A DNA stretch of 31,116 nt from JBBRVP01 sp038246785 (GCA_038246785.1 JBBRVP010000043.1:1-31116), one strand, 5' to 3'; positions 14,680-22,808 are shown, counted from the stretch's first letter. Made by a program: numbers and translations. Notes: generated by a model from the letters alone, not told the origin.

Positions 14680-16041
14680 TCAGCGCCAGCCGGCCGGGTC
14701 GACGCCGCCGGGGACGTCGGCGGCGGGGTCGTACGGCGTGCGGGTGAGCACGAAGCTGGCGAGGTCGAGGTGGCGGACGGTGCCGTCGGGGTGGCGTACG
14801 ACGCGCAGCCCCTCGCCCGCGTAGTAGCCGTCGAGGCCCACCCAGGTGCCGTCGCCGCGTGGTCGCAGCCGGGCCGCCCGGTCCCGCCCGTCCAGCGGGC
14901 TGAGCTGCAGCAGGCCGTCGGCGCGCAGCCGCACGAGCAGCGGCTGTGGCCCCCAGTACCACGTCTCCACCAGTTCGAGAGCGGCCACGTCGACGTCCGC
15001 GGCCGGCCGCCAGGGCTCGGGCGGCACCGGCTCGTGCTTGGCGAGGACCTCGAGCAGGTCCACCGGCAGTCGCACGTCCATGCCGGTGGTGGCGTTGGCG
15101 AGCACCGCCACGCCGTCACCGCAGGACCGGTCCACCAGCAGGCCGGCGAGGAAGCCCGGCATCGACCCGCCGTGGCCGACGAGCCGGCGGCCGTCGAGCC
15201 ACTGCACGGAGACGCCGAGCCCGTAGCCGGAGGTCGGCGGCCCGGACGCCGGCTCGTCCCAGACGATGGCCTCGCACATCTCCGCCACCGTGTCGGCGGA
15301 CAGCACGTCACCGCTGTCGCCGGTGAGCAGAGCCGCGACGCGCGCCAGGTCGGAGACGGTCGACCACACCTGCCCCGCCGGCGCCATCGCGCCGGCGTCG
15401 TGCTCGGGCTCGGGGAGGACGACGTCGGCGAACGGGTGTACCGCCCAGCCCGCCGCGGCCGGCGGCTGCGGACGCAGCGACGTACGCCGCATCCCCAGCG
15501 GCCCCAGCACCTCGGCCCCCAGGCACTCGGCCCACGGCCGGCCGCGCAGCCTCGCCACCAGCTCGCCGAGCACGGCGAAGCCGAGGTTGGAGTAGTGGAA
15601 GCGCCGCCCCGCACGGTGGGGCAGCGCCGTGTCATCCAGCGACCCGACCAGCGACCCGAAGCCCCCACCCGGCGTCCGCTCCCACCACGGCCCGGCGGTC
15701 TCCGCCTGCAGTCCCGCGGTGTGCGAGAGCAGCTGCGCGATGGTGCGCTCGCCGAACGGCGTACCCGGCACGTGCCGTTCCAGGGCGTCGCACAGATCGA
15801 GGCGGCCCTCGTCGCGCAGCCGCATCACGAGCAGGGCGGTGAGTGGCTTGGAGATCGATCCGATGCGGTACTGCACGTCGGCGTCCGGCTCGGCGTCGCC
15901 GACCGAGCCGCGTCCCGCCGACCAGGCCAGCGCTCCACCGCGCACGACACCGCCGACGACCGAGGGCAGCCGGCCTTCGACCTGGGCGCGGGCCAGCCGG
16001 TGCAGCAACCGCTCGGACGTCGTCTCCCGCAGACCGCTCAC
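14680..16041 (-). CDS. Serine hydrolase of the class C beta-lactamase / S12 family
   Basis: A 453-residue protein with the penicillin-binding-protein-like fold. The nucleophile motif SxxK is S62-K65 in RIGSISKPLTALL, the second motif YxN is Y150-N152 in FHYSNLGF, and the third is HGG at 290-292 in LVGHGGSMPG. A C-terminal accessory domain (about 340-453; LVETWYWGPQPLLVRL, DGTVRHLDLASF) resembles the lipocalin-like tail of such esterases/peptidases. No signal peptide is seen, so cytoplasmic action is likely. The start GTG 16041 is set by TAGCCT (16055-16050) 8 nt upstream. It is divergent from purF with only 39 nt between start codons. Confidence 0.9.
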   Translation of the reverse strand: MSGLRETTSERLLHRLARAQVEGRLPSVVGGVVRGGALAWSAGRGSVGDAEPDADVQYRIGSISKPLTALLVMRLRDEGRLDLCDALERHVPGTPFGERTIAQLLSHTAGLQAETAGPWWERTPGGGFGSLVGSLDDTALPHRAGRRFHYSNLGFAVLGELVARLRGRPWAECLGAEVLGPLGMRRTSLRPQPPAAAGWAVHPFADVVLPEPEHDAGAMAPAGQVWSTVSDLARVAALLTGDSGDVLSADTVAEMCEAIVWDEPASGPPTSGYGLGVSVQWLDGRRLVGHGGSMPGFLAGLLVDRSCGDGVAVLANATTGMDVRLPVDLLEVLAKHEPVPPEPWRPAADVDVAALELVETWYWGPQPLLVRLRADGLLQLSPLDGRDRAARLRPRGDGTWVGLDGYYAGEGLRVVRHPDGTVRHLDLASFVLTRTPYDPAADVPGGVDPAGWR

Positions 16042-16049
16042 GACGGACG

Positions 16050-16074
16050 AGGCTAGGCGGCGTCCCCGTACACT
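16050..16074. promoter_or_regulatory. Overlapping divergent leaderless promoters of purF and the serine hydrolase
   Basis: TACACT (16069-16074) precedes purF GTG 16081 by 6 nt. On the other strand TAGCCT (16055-16050) precedes GTG 16041 by 8 nt. The two -10 boxes are 13 nt apart, so each polymerase footprint would cover the other promoter. Confidence 0.55.
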
Positions 16075-16080
16075 TCGAGA

Positions 16081-17649
16081 GTGGCCCGCGGCGACGGACG
16101 GCTGACGCTCGACCTCGACCCCGCCGAGCGCCGACCGCAGGACGCGTGCGGCGTCTTCGGGGTCTGGGCCCCCGGCGAGGACGTCGCCAAGCTCACGTAC
16201 TTCGGCCTGTACGCCCTGCAGCACCGCGGTCAGGAGTCTGCCGGCATCGCGGTCGGCAACGGCCGCCAGATCCTCGTCTACAAGGACATGGGCCTGGTCT
16301 CGCAGGTGTTCGACGAGACCACGCTGAGCTCACTGCAGGGCCACGTCGCCGTCGGTCACACGCGCTACTCCACGACCGGCGCCAGTCGCTGGGAGAACGC
16401 GCAGCCGACGCTCGGCGACACCCCGTCCGGCACGGTCGCGTTGGCCCACAACGGCAACCTCACCAATGCCGCGGACCTGCTCGACCTCGTCGCGGAGCGC
16501 GCCGGCTCGACCAGTGTCGGTGAACTGCGCTACGGAAACACCACCGACACAGCGCTCATCACGGCGCTGCTCGGGTCCGGCCCCGACCGCGCGCTCGAGC
16601 ACACCGCCGCCGAGGTGCTACCCGAGCTGCGCGGGGCGTTCTCGCTGGTCTTCTCCGACGAGTCGACGCTGTATGCCGCCCGCGACCCGCAGGGCATCCG
16701 CCCGCTCGTGCTCGGCCGGCTCGAGCGCGGCTGGGTCGTCGCCAGCGAGACCGGTGGCCTGGACATCGTCGGCGCCTCGCACGTCCGCGAGATCGAGCCC
16801 GGCGAGCTGGTCGCCATCGACGCCGACGGGCTGCGCTCGCGGCGCTTCGCGCAGCCCGATCCCAAGGGTTGCCTGTTCGAGTTCGTCTACCTCGCGCGCC
16901 CTGACACCCAGATCCGCGGCCGCAGCGTGCACGCGACCCGGGTCGAGATCGGGCGGCGGCTGGCCCGCGAGCACCCCGCCGACGCCGACCTCGTCATCCC
17001 CGTGCCGGAGTCCGGTACGCCGGCGGCAGTCGGGTACGCCGAGCAGAGCGGCATCCCGTACGGCATCGGCCTGGTCAAGAACGCCTACGTCGGACGCACC
17101 TTCATCCAGCCCTCGCAGACCATTCGCCAACTCGGCATCCGGCTCAAGCTCAACCCGTTGCGCGAGATCGTGGCCGGGCGGCGGCTGGTCCTCGTCGACG
17201 ACACCATCGTGCGCGGCAACACCCAGCGCGCACTCGTGCGCATGCTGCGCGAGGCCGGCGCCCGCGAGGTGCACGTGCGCATCTCCAGCCCGCCGGTGAA
17301 GTGGCCGTGCTTCTACGGCATCGACTTCGCCACGCGGGCCGAGCTCATCGCCAACGGGCTCGGGGTGGCGGAGGTCGCTCGCTCGGTGGGTGCCGACTCC
17401 CTCGGCTACGTCGCGCTCGAGGAGCTCGTCGCGGCGACGCTGCAACCGATGGGTGAGCTGTGCCGCGCCTGCTTCGACGGCGTCTACCCGGTGCCACTGC
17501 CGCCATCGCTGATGATGGGCAAGGACGTCTTCGAGCAGCAGCAGCTCAGCCTCGACGAGATGATCGAGGAGGCGGCACTCGACCCGGCGGACGGTCTGTC
17601 GACGCTCGTCGCCGGCGCCGGTGGCGCTGACGCGCTCAGCCGACCGTGA
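16081..17649 (+). CDS. purF: Amidophosphoribosyltransferase PurF
   Basis: A 522-residue enzyme for the first committed step of purine synthesis: PRPP plus glutamine gives 5-phosphoribosylamine. The N-terminal glutaminase nucleophile is C23 in DACGVFGV, and processing after residue 22 would expose it. Glutaminase residues HTRYSTTGASRWENAQP follow. The PRPP loop is LVDDTIVRGNT (D373, D374). Four cysteines (C264, C410, C461, C464) match the 4Fe-4S ligands of Bacillus-type PurF, so this is the iron-sulphur, oxygen-sensitive form. The start GTG 16081 follows the leaderless promoter. purM usually comes next but here lies 5.2 kb away. Confidence 0.96.
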   Translation: MARGDGRLTLDLDPAERRPQDACGVFGVWAPGEDVAKLTYFGLYALQHRGQESAGIAVGNGRQILVYKDMGLVSQVFDETTLSSLQGHVAVGHTRYSTTGASRWENAQPTLGDTPSGTVALAHNGNLTNAADLLDLVAERAGSTSVGELRYGNTTDTALITALLGSGPDRALEHTAAEVLPELRGAFSLVFSDESTLYAARDPQGIRPLVLGRLERGWVVASETGGLDIVGASHVREIEPGELVAIDADGLRSRRFAQPDPKGCLFEFVYLARPDTQIRGRSVHATRVEIGRRLAREHPADADLVIPVPESGTPAAVGYAEQSGIPYGIGLVKNAYVGRTFIQPSQTIRQLGIRLKLNPLREIVAGRRLVLVDDTIVRGNTQRALVRMLREAGAREVHVRISSPPVKWPCFYGIDFATRAELIANGLGVAEVARSVGADSLGYVALEELVAATLQPMGELCRACFDGVYPVPLPPSLMMGKDVFEQQQLSLDEMIEEAALDPADGLSTLVAGAGGADALSRP

Positions 17650-17709
17650 CATACATGCCCCGCACGACTTGCGGCATCGCCTGCAGTCGACGCAGGGCAC
17701 CCACGACCA

Positions 17710-17964
17710 GTCGTCGTCGGCTTGATCTGCGACTTCCCGGCGGCAGGGGACTATCGCGAGGTCCTCGCGTCCGCTGACGCGGTAGCGGCGCCGGCCCACC
17801 TCGACGCCGAGGTGCTGTCGGCGCTGGGTCGTCTTCATCGAGCCGGGCATCTGACGCGAGCAGCCGAACGCGTGGAAGCACTGGCCACGTTCGGTGCGAC
17901 GCGCTGGCCGTTGCGGCCCCTGCTGCCACCGGCGTGGGCATTGGTCGACCGGATCGCCACGCGC
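17710..17964 (+). pseudogene. Relic of a PIN-domain (VapC-like) toxin
   Basis: In one frame the DNA reads REVLASADAVAAPAHLDAEV, LSALGRLHRAGHLT and RWPLRPLLPPAWALVDRI, which is the central part of a VapC-type PIN nuclease with the conserved xPxHLDxEVLSAL helix. The N-terminal strand (VVVGLICDF) lacks the first catalytic aspartate, and the frame loses all similarity after DRIATR, so the C-terminal acidic residues and last strand are missing. No start with a ribosome site and no antitoxin are visible. It lies about 60 nt after purF and just before the convergent flippase gene. A decayed toxin is the most likely reading. Confidence 0.62.
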
Positions 17965-18000
17965 GTCTCCGAGCCGGCGGCCCGCGTCCGGCACGGGGGC

Positions 18001-20472
18001 TCAGACGTAGTGGCGGCGGCGGAGCCACCCCATGGCGACCGCGCCCCACAGCGGCGGCAGGTAGAACGTCACGAGCCGGAAGGCCAGCGCGGTCGAGATG
18101 GCGATGGAGCTCGGCACACCGATCGCCTGCAGGCAGGCGGTGTAGCCGGCCTCGGCGACGCCGACCCCGCCCGGCACCGGCATGAGGCCGGCGAACAGGC
18201 TCACCAGCGTGTTGACGAGCACGAGCTGGGCGAAATGGGCGTGCGCGCCGAACGCCAGCAGGCACACGCCGAGCATCGCGGCCTGCACGACCTGGGCGCC
18301 GAGGTTGCCCGCCAGCATCGCGGCCACCTTGCCCGGCCGGCGCAGGACCGTCAGGGCGTCGCGTGCGGCGGCTCGCTGGGACGTGAGCACGGCGCGGGCC
18401 CGCGGGACCAGGCTGCGGATCCTCCGGCGGGACCACGGGAGCAGCGCAGCGCCGAGCGCGGCGACGATCAGGAGTGCGATCAGGACGAGGAAGAGGCTCG
18501 GAGACGTGGCGTCGCTGGAGGCCGATGATGCGCCGCTGCCGGGCAGCTGCGACGTCAGGCCCGGAAGGGCGGTCAGCGCGATGAGCGCGACGAGGAGGAC
18601 CTGCACGACGAGCCCGCTGACGCTGTCGAGGAGGCCGATGGCCAGCGCGGCGGCCGCGGCCATACCGAAGCGACCGAAGAAGCGCACCTCGAGCGCCAGC
18701 CGCGCGGCCGTCGACGGCAGCGCCACCGCGATGAACTGGATGCCGTACTGCAACATCAGCACCGGTCCGTAGGGCAGCGGCCGGCTCGCAGCGCCGAGTG
18801 TGGAGAAGGAGTAGGCGACCTGCACGAACGGCGAGAGCAGCAGCGCGACGCTGAGCCACCACCAGTTCGCCGAGGCGAACTCGCCCGCAATGGCGCTGAA
18901 GTCGACGCCGGCGATCCAGGTGATGAGGACGTACGCCAGCAGCGTGCCCAGCACGGCGAAGGCGAGCGAGCGCAGGCTCACCCGACGCAGCTGCTGCAGC
19001 GGCGGCGGTTGGACGCCACATGCCTCGGCCGCGGCGGTCCGCAGCTGCTCCAGGTCCCACGCCTCGGTTCCCACGGCCCGCCGGGTGGCGCGATCGAGGA
19101 CGGCCGGCTGCAGGAAGGGCAGCACCTCGATGAGGCCGTCGTCGCCGAGCACGGCCCGCGCCGCAGCGAGCGCACGCTCGCGTCCGACAACGGTCGCCGT
19201 GGCGACCAGCAGGCGGGCGCGGTCGGCGGCGAGGGCGTCTGGTGGCGCTGCCAGCTCCGCGTCGGCGAGGTCGGTGATCGCCGCACCGCCGCCGTCGAGG
19301 GCCAGCAGCCGCTGCAGGCCGACCCGGCCGTGCGCGATCCCGGCGTCGTGGAGCCGGGTGAGGGCCCGCCACCCGGCGACGACATGGGTGTCGTCGAGCT
19401 CGCTCGGCTCGAGCCCGGCGAACGGTCGCCCTCCGGCGCGGGTCACCAGCACGGCGTCGCCGTCGACGCCCTGGCCGACGGCGACGAGCGGCGCAACGGG
19501 GACGCCGGCGCGCTCCGCGAGGAGGGTGGCGACCGCCTCGTGCTCGACCTGGCCGCGGCGGGAACGTCCCAAGTGCGGGCGCTCCCCGCGGCGGACCACC
19601 GCCGTCCACAGCGAGCCGAGGAACTGGCTGTCCCAGGCGTCGCGGCCGTATACGCGGACCGCCAGTGGCTCGTCGGCGGCCCCGACCGCCCGCAGCAGCA
19701 CCGTCCCTGGCACCTGCACCCGGCTGGGTCGGACGTCACGTGCATGCACCCCCAGCTCGGCCAGCGTCTGGGCGACCTGCTCGGGCGGGGGGTGGCCGCC
19801 CGGCGAGCCGAGCAGCAGGTGCGCAACCGCCCCCGCCACGACCCCGACCGCGAAGCCGCCGGCCGCCCCTATCGGGAACGCGATCCCCAGCGCGACGCCG
19901 GAGATCGCCCCCAGCAGCAGGACCACCCGCCCGATCCGGCGGAGCGGCACAGCGAGGTGCGGAGAGCACGCCACGACCACGGCGGTCGCCAAGGCCAGGC
20001 GGGCAGCGACGTAGACCTGCGGCGGTCCCGTGGAGGCGACCGCGCCGAGGCTGACCGAGCGGTCGGTGCCGGCCAGCCGTCCGACGACGATGGCCAGCAC
20101 GAGGGCGACGGCCGCCGCCACCAGGGCGTCGAGCACCACGCCACGGCGGCCTCGAGTGAGGCCGGCGAGCAGCAGGAGCAGCAGCGGCCACAGGGCGACC
20201 AGCGCGTAGGAGACCCCCCACAGCCAGTCCCAGACGCCGCCGAGGTCGTGGACGAGCTGGGTCAGGGTGGTGTCGAGGTGGGTCGGGCCCGGGGCGGCCA
20301 GGGTGAGTGGCAGCAGAGCGAGGACGGCGACCAGGAGCAGCAGCACGTCGGTCGGACGGCGCGAGCGGCGGGCATCCGCTGCGGAGGAGAACACCCGTAC
20401 GCCGGGCAGCCGCAAGCCAGGCTTGCCACGCCGTCCCTGCCGGCGCGTCCTCGCTGCCGGTCCGTCGGGCAT
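18001..20472 (-). CDS. Lysylphosphatidylglycerol-synthase-TM (flippase-like) membrane protein with a degenerate kinase-like middle
   Basis: An 823-residue membrane protein in three parts. Residues about 40-220 hold six or so hydrophobic segments (TDVLLLLVAVLALLPLTLA and others). Residues about 230-470 look like a degenerate protein/lipid-kinase fold: EPLAVRVYGRDAWDSQFL, LHDAGIAHGRVGLQRLL in place of the usual HxDxxxxN, and ITDLADAEL in place of DFG, so the catalytic Asp and Asn are missing. Residues about 500-823 form the UPF0104/MprF-type flippase domain (PVPGGVGVAEAGY). It may move a lipid across the membrane. ATG 20472 has GAGGTG just upstream; an ORF extension to 20649 has no membrane or domain sense. 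It is convergent with the PIN relic. Confidence 0.82.
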   Translation of the reverse strand: MPDGPAARTRRQGRRGKPGLRLPGVRVFSSAADARRSRRPTDVLLLLVAVLALLPLTLAAPGPTHLDTTLTQLVHDLGGVWDWLWGVSYALVALWPLLLLLLAGLTRGRRGVVLDALVAAAVALVLAIVVGRLAGTDRSVSLGAVASTGPPQVYVAARLALATAVVVACSPHLAVPLRRIGRVVLLLGAISGVALGIAFPIGAAGGFAVGVVAGAVAHLLLGSPGGHPPPEQVAQTLAELGVHARDVRPSRVQVPGTVLLRAVGAADEPLAVRVYGRDAWDSQFLGSLWTAVVRRGERPHLGRSRRGQVEHEAVATLLAERAGVPVAPLVAVGQGVDGDAVLVTRAGGRPFAGLEPSELDDTHVVAGWRALTRLHDAGIAHGRVGLQRLLALDGGGAAITDLADAELAAPPDALAADRARLLVATATVVGRERALAAARAVLGDDGLIEVLPFLQPAVLDRATRRAVGTEAWDLEQLRTAAAEACGVQPPPLQQLRRVSLRSLAFAVLGTLLAYVLITWIAGVDFSAIAGEFASANWWWLSVALLLSPFVQVAYSFSTLGAASRPLPYGPVLMLQYGIQFIAVALPSTAARLALEVRFFGRFGMAAAAALAIGLLDSVSGLVVQVLLVALIALTALPGLTSQLPGSGASSASSDATSPSLFLVLIALLIVAALGAALLPWSRRRIRSLVPRARAVLTSQRAAARDALTVLRRPGKVAAMLAGNLGAQVVQAAMLGVCLLAFGAHAHFAQLVLVNTLVSLFAGLMPVPGGVGVAEAGYTACLQAIGVPSSIAISTALAFRLVTFYLPPLWGAVAMGWLRRRHYV

Positions 20473-20581
20473 GCCACCTCGCAGTCGGCGCCCCGGCCCC
20501 TCGCCTCCAAGGGATGCGGCGCGGCTCGCATTGTGCCGCCCGCCGGCGCGTACCGGTGGGACCGCCACGGCCGCGGTGCGC

Positions 20582-20983
20582 TCAGCCGCGACCCCCCCGC
20601 CGCCACAGCCAGGTGGCGCCGGCGAGCGCTGCGCCGCCGATGCCCGCACCCACGGCGGTCCTGCGCAGGCAGGACGTGCCCGGCCCCGGCTGGTCGCCGG
20701 TGTCCTCGCACGGCCCCATCTCGTAGGGCGTCGGCAGCATGACGTGGGTGAGCGCGGTCGAGACGTACGCCGACGTGGCCGAGGGGTCGATGCCCGCGGC
20801 GTTCCACAGCTTGTACCACTGGCCGTTGGGCCGGGTGAGGATGCACGCGACGTTGACGGCGCTGGAGTGGTAGTAGTCGTCAGGCCCGAGGGTGCCGATG
20901 ACGCGGTGGTGGCCGTCCCACACCTGCACGACCGATTTCGGGTCGTTGATGCGTACGGCGGGGATGCCGGCCTCGAGTCCCAC
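20582..20983 (-). CDS. Unknown protein with a C-terminal membrane segment
   Basis: A 133-residue protein I do not recognise. The first 85 residues look folded, with aromatic and tryptophan-rich stretches (SVVQVWDGHHRVIGTLGPDD, GQWYKLWNAAGIDPSA). Two cysteines (EMGPCEDTG, GTSCLRR) flank a short linker, followed by a glycine/alanine-rich hydrophobic segment AVGAGIGGAALAGATWLWRR that ends in arginines, typical of a C-terminal tail anchor or sortase-free surface anchor. No signal peptide is visible. GTG 20983 is preceded by GGAAGG at 6 nt, which supports the start. It is 109 nt upstream of the flippase gene on the same strand. Confidence 0.6.
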   Translation of the reverse strand: MGLEAGIPAVRINDPKSVVQVWDGHHRVIGTLGPDDYYHSSAVNVACILTRPNGQWYKLWNAAGIDPSATSAYVSTALTHVMLPTPYEMGPCEDTGDQPGPGTSCLRRTAVGAGIGGAALAGATWLWRRGGRG

Positions 20984-21084
20984 GGCGCGCCTTCCGGGTC
21001 GCGGTCACCTGTCCGCGCCGGAGGCTACGCCGCGCCGGGGGGCTTGGCGAGATCTTGGTGCTTCGCCGTTTCGCCCACGACCGC

Positions 21085-22164
21085 TCAGGCCGCGTAGCGG
21101 ACACCGGACAGGCTGACCCCACGGTGGGCAGCCAGCCGCTCGGCCTGCGCCTCGACGTCCCGCCGGGTGGCTGCGGGCAGGCGTGCCCACGGGTCGACCA
21201 GGACCTCGAGCCGCTTGCCCGACTGCCGCGGCCTCCACGTGCCGACGAGCTCGCTGTCGGCCAGCACGGCGCCAGGGCGGCCGAGCACCGGCCACAGCGC
21301 CTTGGATCGGGCCGGGTCGGCCACGAGCAGCGGGCGGTCCCGGGCCTGGAGGAACACGTCGTACGGGCCGAGCAGGCGTACGGCGTCCACCCGGTCGCCG
21401 GCGAGCACCCACCGGCGCTCGCCCTCGACGAGGACCTCGGCGGCGTCCGGAGGCCAGTGGGCACGGACCTCGGCGAGCGGGGCGTCGAGGTAGCCGGCGA
21501 CGAGCTGCGGGGTCGCCGGGCCCAGCAGCCTCAGGTACCCGCGTACGACGTCGAGCCGGTCGGGGACCCGCTCGGCCGGCGCAAATCCGGGGACCGGCTT
21601 CAGCACCGGCGGCGAGGTCCCCGGCGCCAGCTCGAGGCCGGCCCGGACGGCAGCCAGCCGGAACGGCATCTCGTGGACATGGCGGGTGCGGCACGGCCGG
21701 CAGTCGCGCTGGTAGGGCTCGTCGAGCACGGCGGTGAGGGCTGCGCTGACCTCGCCCTTCACCATCGGCGTCGCGACCGCCTTGCGCATCGCGGCGGCCA
21801 CCACGTCGAGCGCCTCCAGGGTGGGGATGCCGGCCGCCTTGAGCGGCTTGGCGGCGTCGAAGATCCGCTTGGCGGCGTCGGCGTCCGACCAGGGCGACAC
21901 GGCGGCGGCGACGCTGGGCAGGTCGGCGCGCCGGTAGAAGTGCGGGGCGCCGCGGATAGTCCACAGCAGCACCAGCTCGTCGGGGTCGAGCGAGTCGACG
22001 TCGACGCCGCGGATCGCGAGGGCCCACCGACCGCCGTCGGGGCCGGTGTCCTGCGCGCCGACGTCGAGCAGCCCGGTGTGCGCCACCGTGCCGGTGTCGC
22101 GGTCGAGCTGCTGGGCGCGGACGCGGAGGCGCAGCACGCCGACGCGCGACACCTTGCTCGTCAC
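21085..22164 (-). CDS. Winged-helix DNA-binding protein of the AlkZ/YcaQ-like family
   Basis: A 359-residue protein of the HTH_42 (formerly DUF1006) family, whose studied members AlkZ and YcaQ are DNA glycosylases that open interstrand crosslinks or remove bulky N-alkyl bases. The family marks are the early LLWTIRGAPHFYRRADLP block (residues about 67-83), the central GYLRLLGPATPQLVAGYLDA winged helix, and the late LLGPYDVFLQARDRPLLV segment. Many homologues have only a predicted role, and I cannot confirm the catalytic motif here. The start GTG 22164 is set by TACGGT (22177-22172) 7 nt upstream; no SD exists. It lies 3' of the GNAT gene on the same strand. Confidence 0.82.
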   Translation of the reverse strand: MTSKVSRVGVLRLRVRAQQLDRDTGTVAHTGLLDVGAQDTGPDGGRWALAIRGVDVDSLDPDELVLLWTIRGAPHFYRRADLPSVAAAVSPWSDADAAKRIFDAAKPLKAAGIPTLEALDVVAAAMRKAVATPMVKGEVSAALTAVLDEPYQRDCRPCRTRHVHEMPFRLAAVRAGLELAPGTSPPVLKPVPGFAPAERVPDRLDVVRGYLRLLGPATPQLVAGYLDAPLAEVRAHWPPDAAEVLVEGERRWVLAGDRVDAVRLLGPYDVFLQARDRPLLVADPARSKALWPVLGRPGAVLADSELVGTWRPRQSGKRLEVLVDPWARLPAATRRDVEAQAERLAAHRGVSLSGVRYAA

Positions 22165-22171
22165 GGTGCGC

Positions 22172-22177
22172 ACCGTA
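22172..22177 (-). promoter_or_regulatory. Leaderless -10 box of the winged-helix gene
   Basis: TACGGT on the minus strand ends 7 nt before GTG 22164. Repeat element B begins 9 nt further upstream and so covers the -35 region of this promoter. Confidence 0.5.
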
Positions 22178-22185
22178 GCGCCGTC

Positions 22186-22265
22186 GTGGGGAGGGGCACC
22201 CCATTCGCCGAATGGGGCGGGAGACCCCAACCCCGGACCTACCGTGCCTGGGGACCCCCACCCCA
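22186..22265. repeat. Palindromic intergenic element, copy B
   Basis: The second copy of the 80-nt element; the three conserved blocks have the same spacing as in copy A. Here the perfect hairpin is CCCCATTC-gcc-GAATGGGG (22199-22217), which is decayed in copy A. It overlaps the last codons of the GNAT gene and the -35 zone of the winged-helix gene. Confidence 0.75.
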
Positions 22266-22802
22266 ATCGGCGACAGCGGGCTCGGTGGCGAGCCGGCCGT
22301 GCACGTGGTCGTCGTAGCGCACTCCGTCGCCGCCGACCTCGGCCGAGCGCAGCGTCCCCTCCAGCGCGAAGCCGGCGGCGAGCGCGAGGCGGCACGACGC
22401 GACATTGGCGACGGCGTGCTCGAGCTGGAGCCGGGCGAGCCCGCGCTCGGCGAACGCCCAGCGCGCCACCGCATCGACCGTCTCGCGGCCGAACCCCCGA
22501 CCGCGCGCCCACGGCGCCACCCGGTAGCCGATCTTGGCGGTGGCGTTGTCGGCGTCGAAGGCGAACACCGAGCAGTTGGCGAGCAGCCGGCTGGTCTCCG
22601 GGTCGACGGCGTGCCAGGTCGCGTGCGTGCCGTCGCTCCAGTCTGCACCGCTGCGGCACCACTCGCGGGCGCTCGTGAGGTCGACGATCTTCGGCGCTGG
22701 GTTCCACCGCATCACCTCGGGGTCGCGCAGCATCGCCAGCGCGTCGGCGTCGTCGTCCGCCGTGGGCAGCCGCAGCAGCAGTCGCCCGGTGCGCAACTGC
22801 AT
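22239..22802 (-). CDS. GNAT N-acetyltransferase (RimJ/RimL-like)
   Basis: A 187-residue acetyltransferase. The opening MQLRTGRLLLRLPTADDDAD and the strand-helix VMRWNPAPKIVDLTSAREW are of the RimJ/RimL type. The acetyl-CoA loop (Q/R)xxGxG/A is seen in APWARGRGFGRETVDAV, followed by the LQLEHAVANVASCRLALAAG helix. The target may be a protein N-terminus or a small amine. ATG 22802 lies 6 nt after the TACCGT box (22814-22809). The last residues DWGGGPQAR are encoded by repeat element B, so the element has replaced the original C-terminus. Divergent from purM; starts are 33 nt apart. Confidence 0.88.
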   Translation of the reverse strand: MQLRTGRLLLRLPTADDDADALAMLRDPEVMRWNPAPKIVDLTSAREWCRSGADWSDGTHATWHAVDPETSRLLANCSVFAFDADNATAKIGYRVAPWARGRGFGRETVDAVARWAFAERGLARLQLEHAVANVASCRLALAAGFALEGTLRSAEVGGDGVRYDDHVHGRLATEPAVADWGGGPQAR

Positions 22803-22808
22803 CGGGAC

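Noticed and set aside
12867..15668. A 933-codon minus-strand frame across the repeat element, the M20 gene and the serine hydrolase
   Set aside because: Arginine/serine/proline-rich shadow; the true genes in other frames have full catalytic motifs.
17636..17720. A minus-strand coding relic reading LRRLQAMPQVVRGMYVTVG
   Set aside because: It looks protein-like but is only about 25 codons, overlaps the purF stop and has no recognisable family; the PIN reading of the adjacent sequence on the plus strand is stronger.
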